From contig CM030932.1 of assembly GCA_018136815.1 (NCBI GenBank), positions 7,246,230 to 7,310,229 on the forward strand: a stretch of 64,000 nucleotides of DNA. The letters run 5' to 3'. A model generated the notes under the pieces. That model was given only the letters and a program-made list of their open reading frames with translations, was not told where the DNA came from and made no database searches. Made by a program: the position numbers and the translations under genes. Shown one piece after another: positions 54,882 through 64,000 of the stretch (positions are counted from its first letter, which is position 1; each line of letters opens with the position of its first letter). Source of the stretch: Isochrysis galbana (taxonomy: Eukaryota > Haptophyta > Isochrysidales > Isochrysidaceae).

Positions 54882-56617
54882 GGAAAGTGTCGCACACCGC
54901 CGTTGAGAAAGTAGGGATATACGCTCAGCGGCGGATACTGCTTATCGGTGCCGCTGAGGCTCAGTGCCACTTATGTTCACCGTATGTGTTGATTGATTCG
55001 ACGCTCGACCTCAGGACACGTTTGCTTGCGACCGGTGCTGTACTAGCCGTGCGGGCGAACGAAACACTATCTGAGCACGACATTGCACACCTCTTCGAGC
55101 GAGATGTTGCTGATGGAAGTCCACGTAGCACCTAACACCAATCGTGCAGCACCCACGCGCCATAGCAGCCATCGGATGACAGCAGCGCGTCGCCGCGCAG
55201 CCCCAGTGCCCGGCGTAAGCATCAAAAGGCAGCAGAAGAAAGTTGTCCAGGTAGGAACCCATACCATTCCACTTGGGTCAGCAGTGGCCACATTACGCCT
55301 TAAGTGCCGTGCCTATGGACGGTCGAAGTCACAGCTCGACGCTTGTACTCTCGCGGAGCACCGCTCCGCCCCGCCCCAGAGTATGGGCGCCACATCCTGA
55401 ACCAAGCATTGCCAATCTTGAGTGCGGGTACACACAGCTTAGTGTACGCTGACCCGTCTAGCTAGCTCAACACATGTGCGCTGTGCCGGATTCAGTTATG
55501 GAAACGCTCAAGCGCATAATCAATCTCACTTGGCCCTCTTCCGGGGGTGCTCCGTCCGCAATGACATGGGGATCAATGGCCACCGGGTAGCAGTGATACT
55601 CGCTTACGCTTCACTCATGCTCTTGCTAGTTGCTTGTGACACTTCCGTCTAAGGCTTTTCGCACTTGGAGTGCATAGCTCTCTAGGTGCGTTGCCATTTC
55701 TAATTCGAGGCGCTGTGGGCTGTGATCTGTGCACGCCGCTATCAACATTTACATTTGCGACGATGGGCTCGACCCGTTTGAGATTGGAGTTTGTTTCTTA
55801 CAATGCTTTCGCACGGCGTATCACATGTGTACATTTGCTTCAAGATCTGGTATTGGTATTGAGTGTTGCTTCGGTCGAGTGTTGCCGGAGGGCCTTGAGC
55901 CGCACTCAATCGTAAATCGTAGGCCCCGGTCACTCACTATGGGGGTGGGGAGGGCGCCAGCTGCAATGGGTAAAAAATTTCTGAAGATTCTGGGCTAACA
56001 CCTAATACAGTCACTAATCTTATATCACCGGTCGCCATGGAGCGGGGGCCTCGCGCGCCCCGCCCCCCCCCCCGCACTCTCTCGACTCCCCTCGAGAACC
56101 ATTCACCCCCTGCGTGCCGCCTCTTGGCGTGCAGGGGGCACTCCTCCAGACTGCCTAGAACCTCCCAGAGAGCTGGGCACAAATCATACGCCCTGGCCCA
56201 GGCAGGCCTGCTTATCGCTCTGACCAACCCCTCCACCCCTCCTTACTCCTCACGTCGACCCCCCTGCTTAGGAGCCCCCAACCAGCCAGCTCCAGCTCAC
56301 TCCGCGCGCTGGTGTACGCTGTGCGGAAGCCGCTGCGCATTGAAGGCGGCTCGCACCCACGCAAATTCTGGCATGCATAGCCATTCATGTACTTTACCCT
56401 ATGTAACTGCGGAGAGAGTGTCACTAGTCATTCATGTTCTTCACATCGATTGCGTTGAGCATGGCCCTTATCTCGCCATGCATAGGTAGCAGCAACCCTG
56501 CCTCCATCAGGCACCCTTGAGATCTCGTCTACATCCTGCACGCTGTTTGGGACCCACAGTATTGTCCTGGCTCGCCCTTCTACGAACACCTCCGAACCTA
56601 GCTCCGATGGATGCTTT
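54882..56617. other. Intergenic, no gene recognised
   Basis: Several frames of 60-105 residues exist but none looks like a protein domain. The dispersed motif TGAAGATTCTGGGCTA is at about 55981-55996. 56037-56290 is C-rich. A minor possibility is that 54900-55130 holds exons of a further gene (IGAAEAQCHLCSPYVLIDST reads protein-like). Confidence 0.4.
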
Positions 56618-58276
56618 TTATGTCATCACACAGCCCTCATCCACATCAAATTCGACGGGCTTTCGTACGTTTGCAGGATGAATCCATTCTGGAATCTGTT
56701 GCGCGCTCGCATTGGCCCCATTTTCATGTTCAACGCCATCATTCCTAGTCTGATTGATTGGCGTGCCTGCACCCATCGCTTGTCTAGCGAGCCCGGTCCA
56801 TTCTGGTCCGTTGGATTGTGCTGCAAGAAGAAATGAACTTCTCAAATGTTCGGGCACGAGATCAATGATGTTCAACATGCGGAATGGCATGGGAGGTGTC
56901 GAAAGCCGAGCATTGAGCTCGTCTGGTGGCAGCTCTGGCTTGTGAAGCGTTCTGACGAATGTACCATCGGAGTCTTGCGCGTCCGAGACCGGGCCACGGG
57001 CTATGGAAATGATGTAGCCGCCACACACCTCATGCGTCCAACACACCCAATCGTCACGCAATTCCTCATCAACATATACACGGCAGAACGAAGCTGGACT
57101 CTCTTCCTCTATGAGAGAGCCCAGTAAAAAGGCGGATACGGCGGTAGGCAGCGAGTCAGCTGCTACATGCTCAGTAGCCTGATGGTTCAAATCCGGTGAT
57201 GGGTTTCGCGAGACATCCTCCGAATCTATCGCGGCCGAATCCATCTCTATCTGAACATCTGAAGCCGTAGAGGATGCGTGATCTTCCCTTTCTGTAACGC
57301 CGGAAGTTTGCGCCATCGATGCCTCTGGCGACGGTCTTGGAGGCCGAGATGGGCAGAATTCTACGCGTCGCATCTCAAATGCCAGACCATCTCCTCGAGC
57401 TTTGACAAAGGCCTCTTTACGACTCCATTGTTCGCGGAATGCGGTTACCGCAGCGTTGTCTCTGGTGCAGGTATTTGGCTCCTCGCGGACCTCCGCGGGT
57501 ACACCCACTGCACTCATATACGTCGAGGTACCCAGGTCGCTCGATGGAGAAGCACCTCCCTGTGCCCAAGCCCTCTCAGCCCATGATTTCCTTGTGGTCT
57601 GCTGCCCCATCATCCTAGAGCTGGCCTCATTGATGGCATCCCACTCGTCCGGAGTCATCACATTGGCAAACATTTGCTGCAGGCGATCGTAATCGCTCCT
57701 TGCTTCCTTCGAGGTGTCCCTGTCTGTCTCCCCCACTCCACCGTTTGCACCGTGCCCAATCCTGCCGGCCGACTTGGCTGTGGCTTCCACTGCAGCTGCC
57801 CATGGCACAGGTCTCAAGAAGAAGGGGGCGACCACGTCCACGCCGATCAGAAGGGCGGCATCTGAGACCAACACGACGAGACCCGCATCATGAGCGACAT
57901 TGAAATTAAAATTTGGCGCCCGCGTCACACTACGCCTCATCGACGGCGGAACGGTAGAGACGAATGGCTTGCCACCACGTGAGCGGCGTATCTCCACCTG
58001 TGCATATGGCACGCCCAGCGCGAGCGCGGTGGCGCGGCGCTGCATTAGGCGGCTGACGAGCGCGCGTTTCTGGTCGAGCTGTGCCGTCAGCCGTCTCACC
58101 TCCGCGCGTTCCGCATCGGTGAGCAGGCCGATGAGAAGCTCCCACTCGGCGTCTCGCGGTGCCCACTGAGAGACATCGAGAAGCCACCGCAGCTGAAGTT
58201 GAGGGTCAGTGGGCCAGGCGACGAGGTCGAAGCGCTCCTGGTCGAGCTCGTGCTCACGCGAGAGGAGCGCGCCCAT
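56618..58276 (-). CDS. 4'-phosphopantetheinyl transferase, Sfp/AcpT type
   Basis: Transfers phosphopantetheine from CoA to a Ser of acyl or peptidyl carrier proteins, activating fatty acid and polyketide synthases. The 552-residue frame shows RLMQRRATALALGVPYAQVE (residue 77 on), GKPFV (about 102-106), NFNVAHDAGLVVL (123 on), the metal-binding IGVDVV (144-149) and FREQWSRKEAFVKARGDGL (280 on), with Glu 288 and Lys 292 of the W-x-x-K-E-A motif. Between the two catalytic motifs there is an insert of about 100 extra residues. The protein continues about 250 residues past the usual end, making it roughly twice the normal 230-300. The catalytic set looks complete. ATG at 58276; no introns seen. 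A plastid or cytosolic location cannot be told: no clear signal peptide. Confidence 0.9.
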   Translation of the reverse strand: MGALLSREHELDQERFDLVAWPTDPQLQLRWLLDVSQWAPRDAEWELLIGLLTDAERAEVRRLTAQLDQKRALVSRLMQRRATALALGVPYAQVEIRRSRGGKPFVSTVPPSMRRSVTRAPNFNFNVAHDAGLVVLVSDAALLIGVDVVAPFFLRPVPWAAAVEATAKSAGRIGHGANGGVGETDRDTSKEARSDYDRLQQMFANVMTPDEWDAINEASSRMMGQQTTRKSWAERAWAQGGASPSSDLGTSTYMSAVGVPAEVREEPNTCTRDNAAVTAFREQWSRKEAFVKARGDGLAFEMRRVEFCPSRPPRPSPEASMAQTSGVTEREDHASSTASDVQIEMDSAAIDSEDVSRNPSPDLNHQATEHVAADSLPTAVSAFLLGSLIEEESPASFCRVYVDEELRDDWVCWTHEVCGGYIISIARGPVSDAQDSDGTFVRTLHKPELPPDELNARLSTPPMPFRMLNIIDLVPEHLRSSFLLAAQSNGPEWTGLARQAMGAGTPINQTRNDGVEHENGANASAQQIPEWIHPANVRKPVEFDVDEGCVMT

Positions 58277-58812
58277 CGGTTGGCACCGCTAGGCAGGAGG
58301 GGGAAAACAAGAGGAAGGTGGAGAGCGAGCCACACAGACCGGCTCCCGCAGGGGCGCCGGTGGAGAGCGGAGAGTCCGCGAGTCCGCCGGCGGCCTCGCT
58401 CGCTTGCTCGCCAACAAGTCTAAAAAGAAATTCCCACGAGTCTAGCGGCCCTTCCTTGTAACCCCCCCCCCCTGGGCCTACTGCGCCTCTGCCTCGCGTG
58501 TCTTGCCGCTCCTCTAGGAGCCCCCCATACAGTCCCTTGTCTGCCTGGTGACCGGGAAGCTGGGGGGGAGGGAGAAGGAGGGTGAGTACGAGTGCTGGCC
58601 CATTCGTGCGCGCCTGAGGTCGCGTTCCGTCGAATGTGGGACGGGCTGGCTAGGTGTGAGCCATCGAATGTCCAGCACATGTAGTCAAGTCGCGTTCCGT
58701 CAAAAGAGGGCCAGGTGATTTTTTTTCCACCCAGAATGCTTGTTTCTTTTTAGGTAGGAATGTCACTTGTATTATTATCACGAAGATGAGTACAAAGCTA
58801 ATGACAACATAC
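58277..58812. other. Intergenic, no gene seen
   Basis: 5' flank of the phosphopantetheinyl transferase, then C-rich DNA and the repeated word TCGCGTTCCGTC (58619 and 58689). No reading frame of interest. Confidence 0.4.
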
Positions 58813-59735
58813 AAGGACGCGGCTAAGGCGTGGAATTACCCCCCAAGGCCCCTATCTAGATACAAGTGAATAGCGCAAAATTCTATCTAGCTAGATATAG
58901 ATATTGGCCCCAGCCATCTAGCTAGATATAGATACTCCAATTTTCGGCCTAGATAGTGTAGATATCTAGATATCTAGATATCCAGGACTTCTACTACGAC
59001 TATATATATACGTAGTACTATAATAAATACACCTTTCTAAATAAAGTCTTTCTTCTTATTTTCTTCCACGCCGCTCCCTCTCACCCCTCCCCCCTCCCCC
59101 CTCCCCCCCTCCCCCGCCTTGTGTTTGTACGTGCCGCTGTTCGCTCGCCTGCTGCCCTCGTTGGCTCGAGGCGTGAGGAGGGGGAGGAGGAGGGCCTCGC
59201 TGCCGCCTGTTGTTGGCATGAGCCCCCCTACCTACCCATCCTTCTCCTCCTTCGCCCGCGCCCGGGTCATCGCTTCGGCTACGCTCCTGGGAGTGGAACG
59301 CATGTCGCATGTTCTCGAAAGCAGGCAAGTTTCATGATGACTTGAATGAAAGCATCTCAGAGTCAGAGTGATGAAACACTGGAGCATGCGCTTTTGGCCG
59401 CAGTCAACTATGATTGATTGTGTGAGTAAGATTAGTGAGGAGTGAGGAGCCCCTATGTAATCGTGATCGTGATCGTCTCACAGTCCACTGACCGCCGGTG
59501 CCTGTTGTCAGCTGTAAGCCCGTCCGTCCGCACTCGACTATAAGCAGCTAAAGAGGCCCGCTGCCCGCTGCCCGCTATTCACTAGATATCTAGATATTGG
59601 CGATTGATTGCCATCTAGCTAGATATAGATAGTGCCCGGCTCTATCTAACTAGATATAGATCGTGAAAATCGGGGGTGGATAACTAGATAGCTAGATATC
59701 TGGCTATCTAGTTCCACGCCTCAGACGCGGCGCGT
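58813..59735. mobile_element. AT-rich element with long inverted arms (MITE-like)
   Basis: The left arm, about 58815-58990, and the right arm, about 59580-59733, are inverted relatives. GGCGTGGAATTA at the left corresponds to the complement of TAGTTCCACGCC at the right, and both arms carry several copies of ATCTAGCTAGATATAGATA. The 590-base centre has C-rich sequence and no coherent protein. Target duplications were not resolved. Confidence 0.45.
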
Positions 59736-59767
59736 GCGCATAGGAACTCCCCCCCCTCCCCCCCCCG

Positions 59768-59965
59768 CTACGCAGGCTGAGTTTTCATCTTTTTCGTCTT
59801 TTTCTCACACCCCTCATCCTCGATCCTATTGGCGATGTAGTCGTTCTGCTGGCAGGCGACGATGTCGCTTGGCTGATCTTGGGTGGCGAGGTCCGTGATG
59901 CGTGCGAGGACGGCCTTCTTGTTCTCCATATAGAGTTTGCCAGCTGCTCGGCGCACTTGCACCAC
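59768..59965 (-). pseudogene. C-terminal gene fragment next to an R1 repeat
   Basis: Minus-strand frame with protein-like composition: RAAGKLYMENKKAVLARITD, then IVACQQNDYIANRIEDEGC and a basic tail KKTKKMKTQ. Upstream (above 59985) the sequence becomes the R1 repeat, so either an exon follows an intron that contains the repeat, or the gene was cut by it. Family not recognised. Confidence 0.45.
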
Positions 59966-59984
59966 GGGACTCGTTTCAGCGTAC

Positions 59985-60297
59985 GCGAGGCAGGGGGGGC
60001 CAGGGGCTGAGCCCCAGCCTCCACTGCCCCCTGAGCTGCCCTTGCTGGCCCTCTAGGAGCCCCCAAAGGCCCTCTGAGAGCAGGCCGTGGCGCGCCGCAT
60101 GGCGACGCGTCGCAGGGAGAGGGGTGGAGGAGAATGGAGAGAGGGAGAGGGGGGGGGTTGTTTGCACCCCCCCCGATGGAGTGCGGTAAGAAACGGGCCC
60201 CGTTTGCGTTAGCAAACGGGCGAAGGGGGCGGCTGGGGACAGGAGGGGGACAAGAAGGGAGTGGCTCAAGACGTCCTTGTTTGTGGCAGGTATCGGG
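59985..60297 (+). repeat. Dispersed GC-rich repeat R1, copy 4
   Basis: Matches 14850-15172 along its length up to GTGGCAGGTATC. Carries the hairpin at 60199-60220 with stem CCCGTTTG / CAAACGGG and the same loop CGTTAG. Confidence 0.8.
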
Positions 60298-60509
60298 GGG
60301 CGCCCCCTTCTCTCCAACTCCTGGCCGAAGCAGCGCGCACGGTCACTCCGGAACTAGTATCTCCGTTAAAGAGGGAACTGGGGAAGGGGAAAGAAAGGAG
60401 AAAGGAGTTTATGGTGGTTAAGGTTGGGTAGTAGGGAGGTGCACGAGCATGCTTCCTTAAGCCGCACATGTAGCGGAGATTTTTTGAGAAGATTTTTTTC
60501 ACCAATCCC

Positions 60510-60732
60510 AATCCAATCCGGAGACATCCTGCTCCACGACACGACGGTGTACGTGTACGCCGCCATCGTCGAGCTTCTGCATGAGCTCGAGGGAGTCGAC
60601 CCCGAACCAGACTTCTGGGCCCGCTCGTCGAGGGGCCCATGGCACATCGCAGTCAACGAGGACTGCGCGCAACAATTCAAAGCCAAATACGAGCACTTAA
60701 AAAGCCCTATTTGCTGTTTACGACCGCCCTAT
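60510..60732 (+). pseudogene. Captured gene fragment ending in a TIR-like sequence
   Basis: An open frame reads SGDILLHDTTVYVYAAIVEL, then GVDPEPDFWARSSRGPWHIA and AQQFKAKYEHLK. It looks like real protein but has no identifiable start or family. It passes directly into TTAAAAAGCCCTATTTGC and GACCGCCCTA (60697-60732), a variant of the right TIR of the 5396-7892 element. Probably a host exon picked up by a DNA element. Confidence 0.45.
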
Positions 60733-60756
60733 TCCTATTACTCTATTAATGGTTAA

Positions 60757-61097
60757 TGGGGCAAGGTAGAGGTAGATCTCACAACATTCCATTATGAAAT
60801 ATTAGCTTGTGCGTGTGTATACATAGACATAGAAAAGAAATTAAATGTGAAATGCGATGTGTGGTGAGCTTTGATTTCGTGGCAAGAACGTGAAGCACGA
60901 ACAAATATACTTAGTGCTCGAATATTCCTCGAATTCAATCACCAACACAATAAATTCCAAATTTTGGGATACGCATATCCCTATCCCAATACATTGGCGT
61001 CCCACATCGCATCCTCAACCTTGATCTGGCGCCCGAGGCCCACACCAGTAGCGCGAAGTCAGTCGTGCCACACTGCCCCCCGTGGGATAAGGCGAAT
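60757..61097. other. Intergenic, no gene seen
   Basis: AT-richer sequence. The last part should be the 3' flank of the light-harvesting gene, which ends at 61098. Confidence 0.4.
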
Positions 61098-62004
61098 TTA
61101 GAAGTAGGGAAAGCCCATGCCGTTGGCCATGGCGTCCTGGGTGACGAGGCCGGAGAAGGCCATCATAGCAAGGCCTGAGCAGTTCAGGAGAAGAGCACAA
61201 TGTCAGAATGAGGTGAGGTCGCAGTGCAGCACCTCAAAAGGGTCCCTGGGCACAGCGTGCAACGCCCACTACGCAAATAAACTTTCGAGTCGTGACGACC
61301 GGTATGCAATGCAGGTGGCAGGCCCTCACGGCAGTGCTTGATCTCGGAGAGCTTGAAGCGCTCGAGCTTCGCGGCATCCTTCGCAAAGCCACCGTCGAAC
61401 GCAAAGTCGCCCGGCGCCCGGCCGCTGCCGTTGAGGGTGGCAGCGATACCAGCCATTCCCGCAATCTCCGCAATGCCAGCAACGCCAAGGAGGGCCCACA
61501 TGTGGCCCGATGTAACAGCGGCGTTGTGGGCGGTGAAGGAAGTGAGGGACCCGAGCTTCTCAGCACCCGGAGCCTGCGGGGATTCATGCACGACGGGTAA
61601 AGATGAGAGGCCAGAAGGGCTATTGGGGGTTCCGGAAAGCAGCTGCAACACTCTGCGTTCCCTGCATCCCAGTCCCTGAGGTGTCGAGAGTACGTGACGC
61701 GCTAGGCTTCTGCGAAACTCACCCGGATACCAATGTCGACGGCGATGTAGCCAACGATCGCAAGCATGCAGACGCGCCCATGCTTGATCTCCGCCTCGCG
61801 CATCCAGTCCAGCGGGAAGTAGCTGCTCAGGCCGAGCGGGTCGAAGCCAACATCACCGGGCATGGAGCCGTCCAGACTGGCCGGCTTCTCGAGGAAGGGG
61901 AGGGCCTGCGACTTGGCCATCATCGAGACGGCCGCGCGCTGCGGCGCGAGCGGAGCCGCCAAGGGGGCAGAGAAGGCGAGAGGCGCGGAGGTGAGCGACA
62001 GCAT
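61098..62004 (-). CDS. Fucoxanthin-chlorophyll a/c light-harvesting protein
   Basis: Thylakoid antenna protein of chromist plastids. Three exons by GT-AG sites and phase: 62004-61723, 61573-61330 and 61174-61098 (introns 149 and 155 bases), 200 residues, normal for the family. The N-terminus [20 protein letters not shown] is a bipartite-like leader. Mature motifs: [12 protein letters not shown], helix 1 [20 protein letters not shown], helix 2 [19 protein letters not shown] and helix 3 [20 protein letters not shown], the last restored across the exon 2/3 junction. The two E-I-K-H-G/C-R motifs carry the chlorophyll-binding Glu and His/Arg pairs. The C-terminus is NGMGFPYF. It separates the 60510 fragment from the divergently transcribed sigma factor. 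Confidence 0.97.
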
Positions 62005-62814
62005 AGCTGGTCTGCTGGTCTCTGTAGCAATTTGGTCTGCTCCCTGCCGCCGAGATGGGCGGCAGCCACGACAATAAAAAGGCGGGGAAGACGATTTGAC
62101 CGTGGATGAGAGGTGAGACTTCTGGTCTTCTTTTGTAGTAGAGGTAGTAATTTACCTCTCGAGTGGAGCAAAACAGAACGCTCGTCCCCGCCGTCGGCGG
62201 TGGTGTGTCTAAGATCTACCGGGTTGGCTAGAGCCGATCGCCGCCCGGGGCATGGGGGAAGCGGGAGGGGGGGGGGGGGGGGGGGGGGGGGAGGGGGGGG
62301 GGGGGAGGGGGGGGGGGGTTGGGGGGGGGGGGATTCGCCCTCCCTTGGCCCCCCTTGCCCCCCCCCCCCGCCCCCCCCGCCCCCCCCGCCCCCCCCCGCC
62401 CCCCCCCCCCCCCTCCCCGCCCCCTACGCGGAGCCCCCCCCCCCCCGCTCCCCCCCCCGCCCCCCCCCCCCCTCTCCCGGGCGCGCGGGGAGAATCCTCG
62501 CCGCCGCTTCCGCCCCTTCCCTCCCTTCCCCCTCTCCCCCTCCCCCTCCCCCTCAGCAGCTTCGCTTCCCCCAACCCCCCACGCCCCGCCCCGCCCCTAG
62601 CCCTCTCTCTCCCCCTCCCCCCTCTCCCTCTCCCTCTCTCACTCGCTCTCCCCCCCCCCCCCCCCCCCGTCCCCCCCTCCCCCCCCCCTCGCCATCCCAA
62701 CCACACCCTGCTCGGCATCTCTCCCCTCCTCCTTTTCTTCCTCACCTCCCTCGCTCACACTTCCCGCTCGGGTGGCGTCGGATGGGCGGCGCAGGGACAG
62801 GAGTCCATCGCCGC
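62005..62814. other. Divergent promoter region with extreme G and C runs
   Basis: Between the light-harvesting and sigma factor starts. 62262-62332 is almost pure G; 62349-62470 and 62640-62700 are almost pure C. Frames across it (Gly- or Pro-rich) are composition artefacts. Strong G-quadruplex potential on both strands. Confidence 0.7.
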
Positions 62815-63175
62815 ATGAGGGTGTGCAGATTGGTCCTCACCGCCCTCATCGTCAGCCTCACCACAGGGGTCACCGCACACCGTGGCCCACCCGCAGCGCC
62901 ACGGGCGCAAGGTGGACGTGCCGCAGCTCCCGCAGCCTCCGTGGCTGTTGCGCAGACGCCTAGAGTAGCCCGCAAGGAGGTGCTTGGCAACGGGGAAGAT
63001 GGCGATGCTCAAATGAGCAAGGCGCGCCGCAACGCGATGATCAGCCGCGGCCGGCCCCGTGATGATGGGGTGCCTGGCTCAACGCACTACCTGCGGAAGC
63101 TTCAGCCAGCTCCGCTGCTGACGCAACACGAGGAGATCGCGCTAGCTCGATCGTTCCAGCAGTTACTTGCCTTGC
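62815..63175 (+). CDS. Nucleus-encoded plastid RNA polymerase sigma-70 factor, N-terminal part
   Basis: Starts MRVCRLVLTALIVSLTTGVT, a signal peptide fitting entry to a secondary plastid; an in-frame ATG at 62782 is an alternative. After an Ala/Arg-rich transit-like stretch comes GSTHYLRKLQPAPLLTQHEE and IALARSFQQLL, which matches the start of the sigma-70 core (region 1.2: YLR-x2-x3-PLLT-x2-EE-x2-LAR). The rest, with regions 2-4, is lost in the assembly gap at 63176 and does not reappear after it in this window. It would direct the plastid-encoded polymerase to promoters. Confidence 0.85.
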
Positions 63176-63275
63176 NNNNNNNNNNNNNNNNNNNNNNNNN
63201 NNNNNNNNNNNNNNNNNNNNNNNNNNNNNNNNNNNNNNNNNNNNNNNNNNNNNNNNNNNNNNNNNNNNNNNNNNN
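63176..63275. other. Assembly gap (100 N)
   Basis: Gap of nominal size interrupting the sigma factor frame. Confidence 0.99.
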
Positions 63276-63390
63276 CTAGGGTTGTGGAGCGCTCTCTCTC
63301 TTTCTCTCGAAGAGAAGGGAAGTTTCCCCACCTTTCTTCCTCCCAGGCGCCTCGCAAAAAGGTTTAATTCGCTATCTCCCCTAAACAGTT
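63276..63390 (-). repeat. Second arm of the inverted repeat shared with 52423-52545
   Basis: GGTTGTGGAGCGCTCTCTCT, GAAGGGAAGTTTCCCCACC and TTCTTCCTCCCAGGCGCCT are the reverse complement of 52423-52545. Confidence 0.8.
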
Positions 63391-63681
63391 GTGGACATTG
63401 TAGACGACAATGACGAGGAGGAGGAGGAGGAGGAGGAGGAGGAGGAGGAGGAGGAGGAGGAGGAAGAGGAGGAGGAGCAGGAGCAGGAGGAGGAGACCCG
63501 AGAGGACAAGGCCCGGCGCAGCCGCCCCGGCGAGCGCCGCGGCACCTCCTCCCCCCGCCCCACCATTAGCACATACCTCCCTGGGCAAGAGGTGTGGAAC
63601 GACGTGTTGCGCGAGGCGACGGTCGTCGAGGGTGCGAGGGAGATTGACGCTACAATGGTCGCTCTGTGTTTTGATATGTGA
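63391..63681 (+). CDS. Hypothetical acidic protein or exon with poly-Glu tract
   Basis: The frame begins in VVDIVDDNDEE, runs through about 20 Glu encoded by a GAG repeat (63416-63470), then QEQEEETREDKARRSRPGER and STYLPGQEVWNDVLREATVV, ending EIDATMVALCFDM. The segment after the repeat has normal protein composition. CCTAAACAG just before 63388 could be a splice acceptor, so this may be an internal or last exon. No family recognised. Confidence 0.4.
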   Translation: MDIVDDNDEEEEEEEEEEEEEEEEEEEEEQEQEEETREDKARRSRPGERRGTSSPRPTISTYLPGQEVWNDVLREATVVEGAREIDATMVALCFDM

Positions 63682-64000
63682 TGTGCGTTGTGGTGTTGTG
63701 GTTGTGGGTCCGTCGGGGGCTCGTGGGAAGCTGCGAGGTGCGGGGTCGGGAAAGCGACATCGGGGTGTCGGGGTTCGGGGATGATGGTGATGGAGAGGGT
63801 GGGGTATGGGGATGTGGGGGTGTTGGGTGTTGGGTGAGTTGATTCAGAGGCTAGACGCACGCATCACACAAAAAATCAAAATTTTGCCCAAAATTTGGGT
63901 GCCTTGGCAGCAAATTTTGATCTCAAAATTTGGGGTGCTCAAGATCAAAACTTTGGCGTATGCCAATTCGGACCCCTCAAAAACCCTCGTATAGCTAGTC
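63682..64000. other. Intergenic, short AAATTTTG palindromic repeats
   Basis: G-rich then AT-rich. From 63868 the words CAAAATTTTG, CCAAAATTTGGG and ATCTCAAAATTTGGGG recur, forming small palindromes. No gene seen up to the window end. Confidence 0.4.

Noticed and set aside
62209-62818. Gly- and Pro-rich frames of 90-188 residues, and extending the sigma factor start to 62113
   Set aside because: Composition artefacts of the G and C runs; the signal peptide at 62815 gives a natural start.

Overview
The window looks like nuclear DNA of a unicellular alga with a secondary, chlorophyll a/c-type plastid, most likely a haptophyte; a stramenopile is possible. Reasons: a three-exon fucoxanthin-chlorophyll a/c light-harvesting protein (61098-62004), a sigma-70 factor behind a signal peptide (62815-63175), very large Ser/Pro-rich glycoproteins, GT-AG introns of mostly 85-175 bases, high GC, and many homopolymer G/C runs and microsatellites. 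There are two 100-N assembly gaps (39201-39300, 63176-63275).

Layout. 1-2925: minus-strand LINE with an open endonuclease plus reverse transcriptase frame that leaves the window. 3791-4735: four-helix membrane protein resembling COPI-associated proteins. 5003-5139: Pol III-like unit. 5389-7899: terminal-inverted-repeat element with a 7-base target duplication, filled with Ty3 retroelement pieces. 8517-11710: coatomer gamma subunit in four exons, divergent from SmD2 (13000-13335) across a roughly 435-base TG microsatellite. 13336-17640: mosaic of dispersed GC-rich repeats. 17680-19358: coiled-coil/IQ/PX-domain protein in three exons. 20882-36243: one giant minus-strand cell-surface gene, split in the assembly by a 12-base G run. 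It has a signal peptide, a near-identical 477-base tandem array, a CUB-like domain, Pro-rich stalks, TIG repeats, a REJ region, a GPS motif and a polycystin-1-like membrane end. 38645-39200: repeats. 39301-51608: Ty3/chromovirus element. 51608-58276: a zinc-ribbon ORF cut by the LTR, a small plastid-type protein in four exons, and an Sfp-type phosphopantetheinyl transferase. 58813-60730: inverted-repeat element, dispersed repeat and gene fragments. 61098-64000: the light-harvesting gene, the sigma factor (cut by a gap) and an acidic ORF.

The most unusual item is the Ty3 polyprotein of 2,543 residues (42545-50176). Between Gag and the protease it carries a domain that reads like a phage/bacterial-type cytosine DNA methyltransferase (PPC and ENP motifs). 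It is followed by an intact protease, RT (YLDD), RNase H, integrase (D,D-35-E) and chromodomain, while the adjacent gag is broken by several frame changes.

Functional links are limited, as expected in a eukaryote. COPG and possibly the 3791 protein act in Golgi vesicle traffic. The light-harvesting protein and sigma factor serve the plastid. The phosphopantetheinyl transferase would activate carrier proteins of fatty acid or polyketide synthases. Exon boundaries were read by eye from GT/AG sites, reading phase and family similarity; none was tested against transcripts.
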